A stretch of 24,013 bases of DNA from Methylobacter sp. (GTDB taxonomy: Bacteria > Pseudomonadota > Gammaproteobacteria > Methylococcales > Methylomonadaceae), in contig JALNYY010000058.1 of assembly GCA_023229605.1 (NCBI GenBank), positions 1 through 24,013 of the forward strand, read 5' to 3'. The stretch's first letter is position 1, and the number at the start of each line of letters is the position of its first letter. The notes beneath the pieces are model-generated. The model was not told the DNA's origin and did no database searches. It was given only the letters and a program-made list of their open reading frames with translations. The translations under genes were made by a program, and so were the position numbers. Positions 1 to 7,724 of this stretch are shown here, piece by piece.

Positions 1-7
1 CGAGAAA

Positions 8-790
8 ATGGCGCGGCAGTCGCTTCTTTTCGACCGGGTTGTTTTTATCAGCCATGGCGGTTTCGACGGTCCGGTACTCAAAAATGCGGTATTTTGGCAA
101 GACTTTGAGGTAACGGGAGGCAAAGGTAAGTTGGTTCAGTTTTCCGAGGCGCAGCCGGGACTTAAGAATGTGATGGCCATTACCTATGATACCGGGAAGA
201 ACCGCGTATTCAGCGATTTTATGGCATCGCACTGGCGGGAGTTGGCGCCGATGAAAGCGACCGATAGCTTTCATTTGCTAAAGGGACTGGAAAAACAGAT
301 GCAGCCGCTGGACCTTGCCTGCTACGATAGCTACTGCTCAGCCAATCAGCTGGCAACAAGTCCGGAGGATCAGCGTGAAGCCCGGCGCAATCTCTGTGAA
401 CTCATTTGCCGCGAACCGCTGTTCGAGCAAAAGACATCAGCCGAAATATCCCCGGAACGGTTCTTTCATTTCACAAATACCCTGAGTTCGCTGACAACGA
501 CAGACGGCCTTATATTTTTTGGCGCCTGCAATCCGGGCAGCGCGGCTCCGGAAAAAGTATTGCTGGAGCGTGATGATACCGAGTTGTTAATCAACTCAAC
601 CCTGGCCGGCGGACCGCACGAGAGCTACGTGCATCTGATTAGCGACGTCACTGACCGCATCACAGCCGGTCCGATAGGATCAAGCAGCGCGGAGGATATC
701 GTAAATCGGCTTATCCTGTTTGAGACCAATCGTCGCCAACACAATTTATGCATCGTCGCTCCTTCGACCGGGCATAGCAAAATTGATTAA
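8..790 (+). CDS. Hypothetical protein, possibly 5'-truncated by the window edge
   Basis: I do not recognise this protein. From the first ATG it is 260 residues, but the frame stays open to the window edge, so the true start may lie upstream; no convincing ribosome binding site can be judged. It has no evident signal peptide or membrane segment, so it is probably cytoplasmic. Two short stretches stand out: a hydrophobic strand ending in SHGGFDGP (about residues 15-22) and another ending in FFGACNPG (about residues 170-177). A His-Gly after one strand and an Ala-Cys after another recall clan CD cysteine peptidases (caspase-like, CHAT), but the roughly 157-residue spacing is far longer than usual in those families, so this is only a hint. 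Codon use and length support a real gene. It ends 330 bases before murI and shows no sign of being in an operon with it. Confidence 0.7.
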   Translation: MARQSLLFDRVVFISHGGFDGPVLKNAVFWQDFEVTGGKGKLVQFSEAQPGLKNVMAITYDTGKNRVFSDFMASHWRELAPMKATDSFHLLKGLEKQMQPLDLACYDSYCSANQLATSPEDQREARRNLCELICREPLFEQKTSAEISPERFFHFTNTLSSLTTTDGLIFFGACNPGSAAPEKVLLERDDTELLINSTLAGGPHESYVHLISDVTDRITAGPIGSSSAEDIVNRLILFETNRRQHNLCIVAPSTGHSKID

Positions 791-1119
791 AAGGGCCGGC
801 AGGCCTAATACGTCATCGTATCGTGTTGCTGTTTCCTCACGCACATTACCGACAAACAAGGACAAGAAAATCTATTTTTACGAAGGTATAATGCGGCTTT
901 ATGGCAACACAAAAACTATTTGAATCCCGGCAGCGTCTTTAAAATATCGAATAAAGCTGCAAAAAATGCAGAACTATTAATGATTAAAACCAAAAAATCG
1001 GCTGAGTTATCGGGATTTGTTTTCCCTTTTCCCGGCCTCATATATTTTTTATTGGTAAATCCCGCCATTCAAAAAGTGTTTCCGTCCATCGTCGGTGCAA
1101 AAACAATCCTTGCCGCCTG
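791..1119. other. Intergenic gap without a convincing gene
   Basis: This stretch between the first gene and murI is AT-rich, with runs of A and T. Two short open frames cross it, one using a TTG start at 920 and ending in a TGA that overlaps the first murI ATG, but neither has a ribosome binding site or a recognisable product. A TATAAT hexamer at 887-892 is the only strong regulatory-looking motif. I see no terminator hairpin for the upstream gene and no structured RNA. Confidence 0.5.
887..892 (+). promoter_or_regulatory. Candidate -10 box upstream of murI
   Basis: A perfect TATAAT hexamer lies about 230 bases before murI, with no other gene between. The -35 region at the expected distance (around 864-869) does not resemble TTGACA and there is no extended -10 TG, so the match could be chance in AT-rich DNA. 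Confidence 0.25.
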
Positions 1120-1929
1120 ATGAAGTTGCAGAATATGAATGCCGCAAATCCTATTGGTGTCTTCGATTCGGGCGTCGGCGGATTGTCAGTCCTGCATGAG
1201 ATTCGCCGTGCGTTGCCGGGTGAAGACCTGCTGTATGTGGCGGATTCGGGCCATGCGCCGTATGGCGATAAATCCCGGCAATTTATCGAGGGCAGGTCGA
1301 CTGCGATTAGCGAATTCTTAGTGAGCCGGAACGCCAAGGCTATAGTTGTTGCCTGCAATACCGCGACCGGCGCGGCGGTAACCACGTTACGCTCAAGATT
1401 CTTCATGCCGATTATCGCAATGGAGCCTGCGGTTAAACCGGCGGTCGAGCACACTAAATCAGGCGTTATCGGCGTTCTGGCTACCAGCCGGACCTTGGCC
1501 GGCGATAACTTTGTGAAGTTGTTTGCGCGCTACGGCGAGGATGTCGAGATATTGGGGCAGGCATGTCCAGGGCTGGTTGAGCAGGTCGAAGCCGGCGATC
1601 TGTCGGGCGACCAAACCCGGCTGTTGCTGGAGAGGTATGTGCTGCCATTGCTGGAGCAAAAAGCCGATACGCTGGTGCTGGGGTGTACGCATTATCCGTT
1701 TTTGGCGCCGCTGATACAGGAGATAGCGGGACCAACAGTGGCTGTGATAGATTCCGCCGCCGCCGTTGCACGGCAACTTCGACGCCGGCTTGAAGTGGGC
1801 AATTTGTTGGCCGATCGGGCCGAGGCCGGTACGGAATGCTTCTGGACTAGCGGCGAGCCGGGAAAAGCAAAGTCGCTGGTCTCCCAATTATGGCAGGCGG
1901 ATATTGAAGTTTGCGTTTTGCCGGATTGA
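1120..1929 (+). CDS. murI: Glutamate racemase
   Basis: Converts L-glutamate to D-glutamate for peptidoglycan precursor synthesis in the cytoplasm, without a cofactor, using two cysteines. The sequence shows the family signatures: GVFDSGVGGLSV near the N-terminus (Asp16, Ser17), ADSGHAPYG, the first catalytic cysteine in VACNTATG (Cys79) and the second in LGCTHYPF (Cys189, followed by His191). At 269 residues it has the usual length. The ATG at 1120 is the first in frame; an ATG at 1135 would leave six residues before the conserved IGVFDSG block and is equally plausible, since neither start has a clear Shine-Dalgarno sequence. The gene stands alone: it faces the convergent mtn genes across 57 bases. 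Confidence 0.97.
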   Translation: MKLQNMNAANPIGVFDSGVGGLSVLHEIRRALPGEDLLYVADSGHAPYGDKSRQFIEGRSTAISEFLVSRNAKAIVVACNTATGAAVTTLRSRFFMPIIAMEPAVKPAVEHTKSGVIGVLATSRTLAGDNFVKLFARYGEDVEILGQACPGLVEQVEAGDLSGDQTRLLLERYVLPLLEQKADTLVLGCTHYPFLAPLIQEIAGPTVAVIDSAAAVARQLRRRLEVGNLLADRAEAGTECFWTSGEPGKAKSLVSQLWQADIEVCVLPD

Positions 1930-1986
1930 TCGCCGCGAAGCTTTGCATTCTCGCTCCACGCAGGAGCTAGAAACAAGCATACGGTG

Positions 1987-2679
1987 TCAGCGCTGGGCCG
2001 CAAACGCCAAGCTGATTTGATCGAAACTATTCACCTGCCGGTGCCCGGCTTGCGGGTCCGGCGCGCTGTCCCTGGTCAGCCAGACGGTTTCAAAGCCTGC
2101 GGCTTCGGCGGCATCCAGTTCTTCTTTAATGTCCGATAAAAACAGCAGTTGGTTTGCCGGTATGGCAAGCTGTCCGGCTATGTTGTCATACGCTTGTTTT
2201 TCTTTTTTGCCGCCGATATGGGTGTCGAAATAGCCGGAAAACAGCGGGGTTAAATCGCCGTATTCGGTATGTCCGAACAGCAGTTTTTGCGCGTAAACCG
2301 AACCGGAAGAATAGACGTATAAATCCAGCCCCCGGCTTTTCCATTCCTTGAGTTTTTCCGCCGCATCGGGGTAAACATGGCCCTTGAAGTCGCCTTGCCG
2401 GTAACCGGCTTCCCAGAGCAGGCCTTGCAGGGACTTTAACGGCGTGACTTTTTTATCTTCGTCTATCCACCGGATCAGCTGGTCGATGGTTTGTTCTGTA
2501 GACAGCTGCGCTCCGACTTCTTTGCAGACATCTTCCAGCAGCGCTTTGACTTGCGGGTCGTTTGCATGGCGCTGGACATAGCCGGCCAGGTTGGCCCGCG
2601 CATAAGGAAACAGCACATCCTTAACGAATAAGATCGACGAGGTCGTGCCTTCAATATCGGTGACGATGGCTTTAATCAT
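1987..2679 (-). CDS. mtnC: Enolase-phosphatase E1 (acireductone synthase)
   Basis: A haloacid dehalogenase-type bifunctional enzyme of methionine salvage. It enolises 2,3-diketo-5-methylthiopentyl-1-phosphate and removes the phosphate to give the acireductone used by MtnD. The N-terminal motif VTDIEGTTSSI carries the nucleophile Asp8 and Glu10, YVYSSGSV is HAD motif II, the lysine in GGKKEKQAY provides motif III, and LFLSDIKEELDAA is motif IV. At 230 residues it matches the family. Its ATG overlaps the mtnD stop codon by four bases (ATGA at 2676-2679), so the two genes are translationally coupled. It is the last gene of the mtnB-mtnD-mtnC unit and no terminator hairpin is evident before the convergent murI end. 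Confidence 0.96.
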   Translation of the reverse strand: MIKAIVTDIEGTTSSILFVKDVLFPYARANLAGYVQRHANDPQVKALLEDVCKEVGAQLSTEQTIDQLIRWIDEDKKVTPLKSLQGLLWEAGYRQGDFKGHVYPDAAEKLKEWKSRGLDLYVYSSGSVYAQKLLFGHTEYGDLTPLFSGYFDTHIGGKKEKQAYDNIAGQLAIPANQLLFLSDIKEELDAAEAAGFETVWLTRDSAPDPQAGHRQVNSFDQISLAFAAQR

Positions 2680-3236
2680 GACAAGCCTGCAACGTATTGA
2701 TCAAGGGTAGGGAAAGATTTGGCAATGTCGCTGCCGGTAAATTCGGCGACCCAGCCGTCCGGCGTGGTGAATAAACGGATGCATTTAAAGCCGGGATTCT
2801 CGCCCATATCGAACCAGTGCGTGGTATTGGCCGGAACGCTGATCAGATCGCCTTGCCCGCACAGCACGGCATAGACTTTATCGCCGACATGCAGGTAAAA
2901 CAGGCCGCAGCCCTCGATAAAAAAGCGCACTTCAAAATCGGCATGGACATGCTCGGCAAGGAACTTCTGCCGGAACGCGGCCTTGTCGGGATGATCGGGA
3001 TTCAAGCTGATTACGTCAACGGATTGGAAACTGTATTGCTGCTTCAGGCGGTCTATTGAATCGCTGTAGGCGGCCAACACGGTGTCCTGGCCGGCGTCGG
3101 CGGCAAAATCGCAGTTGGCCGTCCAGCGTTCGAACTGGACGCCTATGGTATTGAGCCTGTCCCGGATGGCGGCAAAGTCGGTGACGGTTTCGCCTAGCTT
3201 AGGTTGGTTATCGGGGTAAACGGTTAGTGCGCTCAT
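2676..3236 (-). CDS. mtnD: Acireductone dioxygenase
   Basis: A cupin metalloenzyme that splits the acireductone of the methionine salvage pathway with O2. In this family bound iron gives the methionine precursor keto-acid plus formate, while bound nickel gives an off-pathway product with CO. The metal ligands can be counted directly: His96 and His98 in EHVHADFEVRFF, Glu102, and His140 in PANTTHWFDMG. These positions match the numbering known for the Klebsiella enzyme. The protein is 186 residues, a normal length. It overlaps mtnC and mtnB by four bases at each end, which is typical of a tightly coupled operon. Which metal is used cannot be read from the sequence. Confidence 0.97.
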   Translation of the reverse strand: MSALTVYPDNQPKLGETVTDFAAIRDRLNTIGVQFERWTANCDFAADAGQDTVLAAYSDSIDRLKQQYSFQSVDVISLNPDHPDKAAFRQKFLAEHVHADFEVRFFIEGCGLFYLHVGDKVYAVLCGQGDLISVPANTTHWFDMGENPGFKCIRLFTTPDGWVAEFTGSDIAKSFPTLDQYVAGLS

Positions 3237-3853
3237 GATTTCCTGACTCCGTGCAATCGCAATTCACAATCAAATAAAAATTCCAGCGCCTCAAGGTGGC
3301 GCAGTGTTTCCTGTACCGAACCGCCCCAGGTATAAAGCCCGTGTCCGGCAATTATATAGGCATGGATGGCGCCGTGTTCGTCCATGTACCGCTCCACTTG
3401 CCCGGCCAGGCGCGGGATGTTCTGGTCGTTGGCAAAAATCGGTATCACAACCCGGCTTTCGTGGGTATCAATGCCGGTCAAGGCTTTTAACAGTTCATAA
3501 TCTTCCAGCACGATTTCGGATTTGAAAATCCGCGAACACAGCGTGGCATTGATCGAATGCGGATGCAGTACCGACTGAACCGCCGGAAAGCGTTTATACA
3601 GCGAAGTGTGCAACACTGTTTCGGCTGACGGTTTTTTACCGTCCAGGGAATTGGCGTCGCTATCGATCAGCATAATATCGTCCAGCTGTAACCGGCCTTT
3701 GTGCTTGCCGGAAACGGTAATGGCGATGGCGCCGTCAGGCAGCCGTGCCGAAAAATTGCCGCTGGTTGCAGGCACCCAGCCTTTGCTGTCGATAAAGCGG
3801 CCTGCTTCAATCAGCTGATTGGCCAGGATGAAAAAGTCTTCGTTATAAGTCAT
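3233..3853 (-). CDS. mtnB: Methylthioribulose-1-phosphate dehydratase
   Basis: A zinc-dependent class II aldolase-fold enzyme that dehydrates 5-methylthioribulose-1-phosphate to the diketo compound used by MtnC. Visible features are TSGNFSAR near the N-terminus, the substrate-binding region SGKHKGRL, the zinc-binding HPHS motif after VQSVL, and a late GHGLYTWG motif supplying another histidine. I chose the ATG at 3853, giving 206 residues starting MTYNEDFF; the frame runs further upstream only from a TTG at 3913, and that segment coincides with a likely promoter. It is the first gene of mtnB-mtnD-mtnC. The upstream pathway genes mtnA and mtnK or mtnP are not in this window. Confidence 0.94.
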   Translation of the reverse strand: MTYNEDFFILANQLIEAGRFIDSKGWVPATSGNFSARLPDGAIAITVSGKHKGRLQLDDIMLIDSDANSLDGKKPSAETVLHTSLYKRFPAVQSVLHPHSINATLCSRIFKSEIVLEDYELLKALTGIDTHESRVVIPIFANDQNIPRLAGQVERYMDEHGAIHAYIIAGHGLYTWGGSVQETLRHLEALEFLFDCELRLHGVRKS

Positions 3854-3884
3854 GTCGGTTAGTCGTAAAGGTGGTTGCCGGATT

Positions 3885-3913
3885 ATCCTAGAAAAATCAG
3901 TTGAGCATTCCAA
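3885..3913 (-). promoter_or_regulatory. Candidate sigma-70 promoter for mtnBDC
   Basis: On the minus strand TTGGAA (3908-3913) and TAGGAT (3885-3890) are separated by exactly 17 bases; each matches four of six consensus positions. An alternative -10, GATAAT, lies three bases further on. The predicted transcript start near 3878 would leave about 25 bases before the mtnB ATG. The placement right upstream of a three-gene operon supports it, but it is a by-eye match. Confidence 0.4.
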
Positions 3914-3916
3914 ACC

Positions 3917-3957
3917 CCGTTCGCCCAGAGCCCAGTCGAAGGGCTCTGCACGAACGG
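3917..3957. repeat. Palindromic repeat (BIME/REP-like)
   Basis: An imperfect hairpin: CCGTTCG (3917-3923) pairs with CGAACGG (3951-3957), and CAGAGCCC (3926-3933) pairs with GGGCTCTG (3941-3948) around a seven-base loop. The two stems are separated by a small internal mismatch. It lies between the large GGDEF/EAL gene and mtnB. Its look is that of dispersed extragenic palindromes common in many proteobacteria, and it lacks a T-tract on either side, so a simple intrinsic terminator is less likely. Confidence 0.65.
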
Positions 3958-3986
3958 ATTTTACGCGTTCCCACTGATTTTTAGGA

Positions 3987-6900
3987 TTATATTTGATGTT
4001 CCGGGTGGTGATCGGATATTTTCCACTCCGCCGGGGCTTTCCATTCTTTTATCCAGGCGGCAAGCTCGGAGGCGGGCATGGGTTTGGCAATGCCGTAACC
4101 TTGTGCGTGACAGCAGCCCATTTGCAAAAGAGCGATGCCGTGTTCGATAGATTCCACTCCCTCGGCGATGACCTGCCGCCGGAACGATTCGGCCAAACCG
4201 ATTACGCCCTGCACGATAGCTAAATCATCTTCGTCTTCCAGCATATCACGCACAAAAGTCTGGTCGATTTTTAATGTTTCTACCGATAGATGTTTGAGGT
4301 AGCTGAGCGAGGAATAGCCCGTGCCGAAATCGTCCAGCGCAAACTGCACGCCCAGCGTCTGGCAGTCTTTTATAACCTGGGAGGTCAGCGTTAAATCGGA
4401 TAAGGCTTGGGTTTCCAGTATCTCCAGTTCAAAATGAGCCGGTTTGGCAGTCGGATGGCGTTCGAATGCGTAATAAAGTTGCAGCACAAAATCGTCTGTC
4501 TGCAGCGATCTGGCGGTGATATTGACGCTGATCCGGAGTTGCAGGCCCTGACTCTGCCAGTGCTCCATATGCTGCAACGCCTTATCGATAACCCAGGCAT
4601 CGAGTTTGATTGCAAGTTCATGATTTTCAAGCAGCGGCAGAAAATCATCCGGCATGACCAGGCCGCGTTCAGGATGTAGCCAGCGTATCAATGCTTCCGC
4701 GCCGAACACGACATTTTGCTGCATATCGACTTTGGGCTGGAAATAAAGCTCGAATTCCTCGTTTTCAAGCGCCTGTTCAATGCGGTTCAGCGCTTCACGG
4801 TGTGCATGGAGTTGGCGGTCCAGCTCCAGGTTATAAATATGAAAGCAGTTTTTCCCCTGTTGCTTGGCCTGGTACATGGCTTGATCGGCATGCCGTAACA
4901 GCGTGTCCGGGTCGGTGTTGTCTGCAGGAAAAATGCTGATGCCGATACTGGCGGAAACGCAGACAGCCTGGTTTCTCAAGATAACAGGCTCACTGATGAC
5001 TTTCAGCAGGCGGTGCAAGGTGATTTCACAGTCTTCAACCTTGTCCAGTCCCAACAACAAAAACACAAACTCATCGCCGCCTAAACGGGCGACGGTATCG
5101 CCTTCGCGCAGGGCATTTTTAATACGCAGGGCAATTTCGATCAGCAGCTGGTCGCCCGCTTCATGTCCCAGTCTATCGTTAACAGGTTTAAAGCCGTCCA
5201 GGTCAAGATAACCGACCGCCATTAAACAGTTATCGCGCCGGGTTTGGGCAAATGCCAGATGCATGCGATCCGCCAACAGAATCCGGTTCGGCACACCGGT
5301 GAGAGGGTCGTAGTGGGCAATCAGCTCCAGCTTGCGCTCATGCTCTTTAAGCTGGGTAATATCCGAAGACGCGCCAATATAATGGGTTATTTTATTCTGC
5401 TTGTCGGTAACCGCGGAAATGGTCAGCCATTCGGCAAATATCTCCCCGCCTTTTTTACGGTTCCAAACCTCACCGCGCCAGTAGCCCTGCCGGTTGATTG
5501 CTTGCCACATTTTCTGATAGAAGTCGGCATCGTGAAGTCCGGACTTGAGTATATTCGGTTTTTTACCCAGCGCCTCATCCCGCAAATATCCCGTTATGCT
5601 GGTGAACGCCGGATTTATATCGATAATGTTGCATTGCGCATCGGTAATCAGGATGCCTTCCTGGGTGCTTGCAAAAACGCTGGCGGCCATCCGCTGCGCT
5701 TCTTCAACCTGTTTTCGTTTGCAGATTTCCCGCCGCAAACGCATATTCCAGCCGATAATAAAAGTAAGCAGTACCAGCGCCGCCGATGCATAGAGCAGAA
5801 CGGCCTCGGTTTTTATACCGGGTTCGTATTTCAAACTCATCCAACGATTCTGGATGGCTTCTCTTCCAGACAGGGGGATGTCGGCCAACGCTTTGTCGAG
5901 CAAGCTTGCCAGTTCAGGATTAGCCTTGGTGGCCGCCATGCGGTGGTGGCTTTTGTAGCCGGTATCCCCGGAAAAATTGAGATTAAGCATGCCTTCTTTT
6001 TTAACCGCGTAGTTTGCCGCGGCTGCATCGCCAATATAGGCCTCCGCTTTGCCGCTGCTGACCATGTTCAACGCATCGTGTACATTTTCTGCGGGAATCA
6101 GGCGTATCTCAGGATGATCATGCTTTAGCAGTTCCTGCATGAAGTAGCCTTTTTCCAGCGTCACCTGTTTGTGGTCAAGACGATCCAGCGTGCCGATAAA
6201 GCCGTTATTATTGTCGCTGATAATGATGGCCGGAGTGTTCAGATAGGCTTCGGTAAAAATCAAGTAGCGCTCGCGTTCGGGCGTTTTATTGGCGTTGGAA
6301 AGCATGTCCAGCTCACCTCGTTGCGCCATTTCCAAAATTTCAGGCCAGGATTTATTCTTCACTATGTCCAGCTTCACGCCCAGCAGCTGCTCGACCAGGG
6401 CGATATAATCCGCGCTCAGGCCGACGTACGCGCCTTTTGCGTCTATCCATTCGTAAGGCGGAAAATCCCGGTCTACGCCTACGCGGACAACCGGATGCGC
6501 TTTTAACCATGCCTGTTCCTCCGGCGTGAAATTGAGCTTGCCGGGTTTTATTGGCCGGTAAATAAAACCCTCCAGATGATCTATTGAGCTTACCAGGCCC
6601 AGTTGCCGGTAAGTGTCGGCGATACGCTGAAAACGCTTGATGTCGGTGTGGCCGATGGTGATAGTCTCCGGCAAGATCATCTTTACCGTTTCTTGCGCCT
6701 CAAAGCGCAAGTGGTCGGCAGTCAGCCGGTTGCCGGTGTTATATTTGTCGAGAATAATCCGGATCAATTCGTCCTGATGTTTGAGTGCATAATCCCAGCC
6801 TTTAAGCGAGGCGCGCAGGAAGCGTTGGACTCTTTCAGGATGATGGTTTATTTCCTGCTCCGTGGTGAACAGATTGTCGCTCAAAAAATCTACGCCGTAG

Positions 6901-7517
6901 TTGCGGGGATCAATGACGTTGATTTCGATACCTCTCTTTTTGAAGTAATCGATCTGGTCGGTCAGATAGCTGACCATGGCGTCGGTCTTGCCGTTAATCA
7001 GGTCGTTGGGGTTGAAGGAGTTTTCCAAACGGATAAATTCATCAGTAGAAATGCCTGCTTCATAAAGCATGGCAAGCAGAGGCGCATTGTCATAATTGTC
7101 CTCCATGATCCGTTTGCCCTTAAGTTCGTAAGGGCTGACTATGCCGGAATTTTTTAAGGTAAGGTACACCAGCGGGCTATGCTGAAAAATGGAAGCCAAA
7201 ACCACCACCGGCTTGCCGACCAGCCGCTGCTCCAGCAGTCCGGTATCGGCCACGCCGTATTGGGACTCATCTTGCAGGACTTGTTCAATGTTATTGATGC
7301 CGGGAATACGCTCACGGATAGTGACATCCAGATTTTCCTCGGCGTAAAAGCCTTTTTCCTTAGCCGCATAGTAGCCGGCAAACTGGAAAGAATGTAACCA
7401 CTTGAGTTGCAAAGAGACCTTTTCGGCAGGCGCAGGCGGTGCGGATTCCGCCAATAACAGCGATGAACAGAGCGTCAGGCATAATAAAGCAGCCGGCCGG
7501 AAAAAGAGCATAAGCAT
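3987..7517 (-). CDS. Double substrate-binding sensor with PAS, GGDEF and EAL domains
   Basis: A membrane-bound cyclic-di-GMP signalling protein. Taking the ATG at 7517 it has 1176 residues, in this order: signal peptide (about 1-23), an NMT1/THI5-like periplasmic binding domain (about 30-330, starting KVSLQLKWLHSFQFAGYYAA), a second binding domain of the bacterial family-3 type (about 342-560), one membrane helix (about 570-592), PAS (about 608-735), GGDEF (about 750-905) and EAL (about 915-1160). The GGDEF motif is intact at 813-817, with an inhibitory RxxD site (REGD) five residues before it. The EAL motif (941-943), DDFGTGYSSL, KIDQTF and EGVE are also intact, so both synthesis and breakdown of c-di-GMP are possible. 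The frame extends to a GTG at 7574, but only the ATGs at 7517 or 7511 place the signal peptide first. The THI5-like domain suggests a small-molecule ligand; which one is unknown. Confidence 0.93.
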   Translation of the reverse strand: MLMLFFRPAALLCLTLCSSLLLAESAPPAPAEKVSLQLKWLHSFQFAGYYAAKEKGFYAEENLDVTIRERIPGINNIEQVLQDESQYGVADTGLLEQRLVGKPVVVLASIFQHSPLVYLTLKNSGIVSPYELKGKRIMEDNYDNAPLLAMLYEAGISTDEFIRLENSFNPNDLINGKTDAMVSYLTDQIDYFKKRGIEINVIDPRNYGVDFLSDNLFTTEQEINHHPERVQRFLRASLKGWDYALKHQDELIRIILDKYNTGNRLTADHLRFEAQETVKMILPETITIGHTDIKRFQRIADTYRQLGLVSSIDHLEGFIYRPIKPGKLNFTPEEQAWLKAHPVVRVGVDRDFPPYEWIDAKGAYVGLSADYIALVEQLLGVKLDIVKNKSWPEILEMAQRGELDMLSNANKTPERERYLIFTEAYLNTPAIIISDNNNGFIGTLDRLDHKQVTLEKGYFMQELLKHDHPEIRLIPAENVHDALNMVSSGKAEAYIGDAAAANYAVKKEGMLNLNFSGDTGYKSHHRMAATKANPELASLLDKALADIPLSGREAIQNRWMSLKYEPGIKTEAVLLYASAALVLLTFIIGWNMRLRREICKRKQVEEAQRMAASVFASTQEGILITDAQCNIIDINPAFTSITGYLRDEALGKKPNILKSGLHDADFYQKMWQAINRQGYWRGEVWNRKKGGEIFAEWLTISAVTDKQNKITHYIGASSDITQLKEHERKLELIAHYDPLTGVPNRILLADRMHLAFAQTRRDNCLMAVGYLDLDGFKPVNDRLGHEAGDQLLIEIALRIKNALREGDTVARLGGDEFVFLLLGLDKVEDCEITLHRLLKVISEPVILRNQAVCVSASIGISIFPADNTDPDTLLRHADQAMYQAKQQGKNCFHIYNLELDRQLHAHREALNRIEQALENEEFELYFQPKVDMQQNVVFGAEALIRWLHPERGLVMPDDFLPLLENHELAIKLDAWVIDKALQHMEHWQSQGLQLRISVNITARSLQTDDFVLQLYYAFERHPTAKPAHFELEILETQALSDLTLTSQVIKDCQTLGVQFALDDFGTGYSSLSYLKHLSVETLKIDQTFVRDMLEDEDDLAIVQGVIGLAESFRRQVIAEGVESIEHGIALLQMGCCHAQGYGIAKPMPASELAAWIKEWKAPAEWKISDHHPEHQI

Positions 7518-7602
7518 CAACGATTGTAAATTTGTAATTCTAGCATTTTGGTATAGTACGCTTGTATTTAGCACTTACGATTTTTTTTGCTTTTACAAGA
7601 AA

Positions 7603-7679
7603 GCAATCCGCTAAATTCCGGAAAGTATAGCGTTGCCCGGATTTTTATAAGTGTTGATTTTAAATCAAATGCACTTATA
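7603..7679 (+). promoter_or_regulatory. Structured leader upstream of the DUF475 gene
   Basis: Two adjacent foldable segments lie 46 to 122 bases before the start codon. In the first, GCAA (7603-7606) can pair with TTGC (7633-7636) around a GCTA/TAGC stem, or AATCCG (7605-7610) can pair with CGGATT (7638-7643), which is followed by more T; these two pairings exclude each other. The second is a long hairpin: TATAAGTG (7646-7653) with CACTTATA (7672-7679), and inside it TTGATTT (7654-7660) with AAATCAA (7662-7668). TerC-family genes often carry the manganese yybP-ykoY riboswitch, but I do not see its conserved loops here. Confidence 0.4.
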
Positions 7680-7724
7680 GTTGCTCAACAAAAAACACAA
7701 ATCATTCACTTTAAAGAGTATTAC

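Noticed and set aside
920..1120. Open frame of 66 codons whose TGA overlaps the murI ATG, suggesting translational coupling
   Set aside because: It needs a TTG start, has no ribosome site, no recognisable product and an AT-rich, low-complexity composition; the overlap is probably chance.
5244..6128. Long open frame of 294 codons on the + strand
   Set aside because: It is antisense to the large signalling gene, whose domains are clear; the frame is a shadow of its codon bias.
7603..7679. yybP-ykoY manganese riboswitch upstream of the TerC-like gene
   Set aside because: The conserved loop sequences of that class are not visible; only generic hairpins are seen.
7587..7724. N-terminal extension of the DUF475 protein
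   Set aside because: The ATG at 7725 has a suitable ribosome site and begins at the first membrane helix; the extension covers the hairpin leader and looks non-coding.
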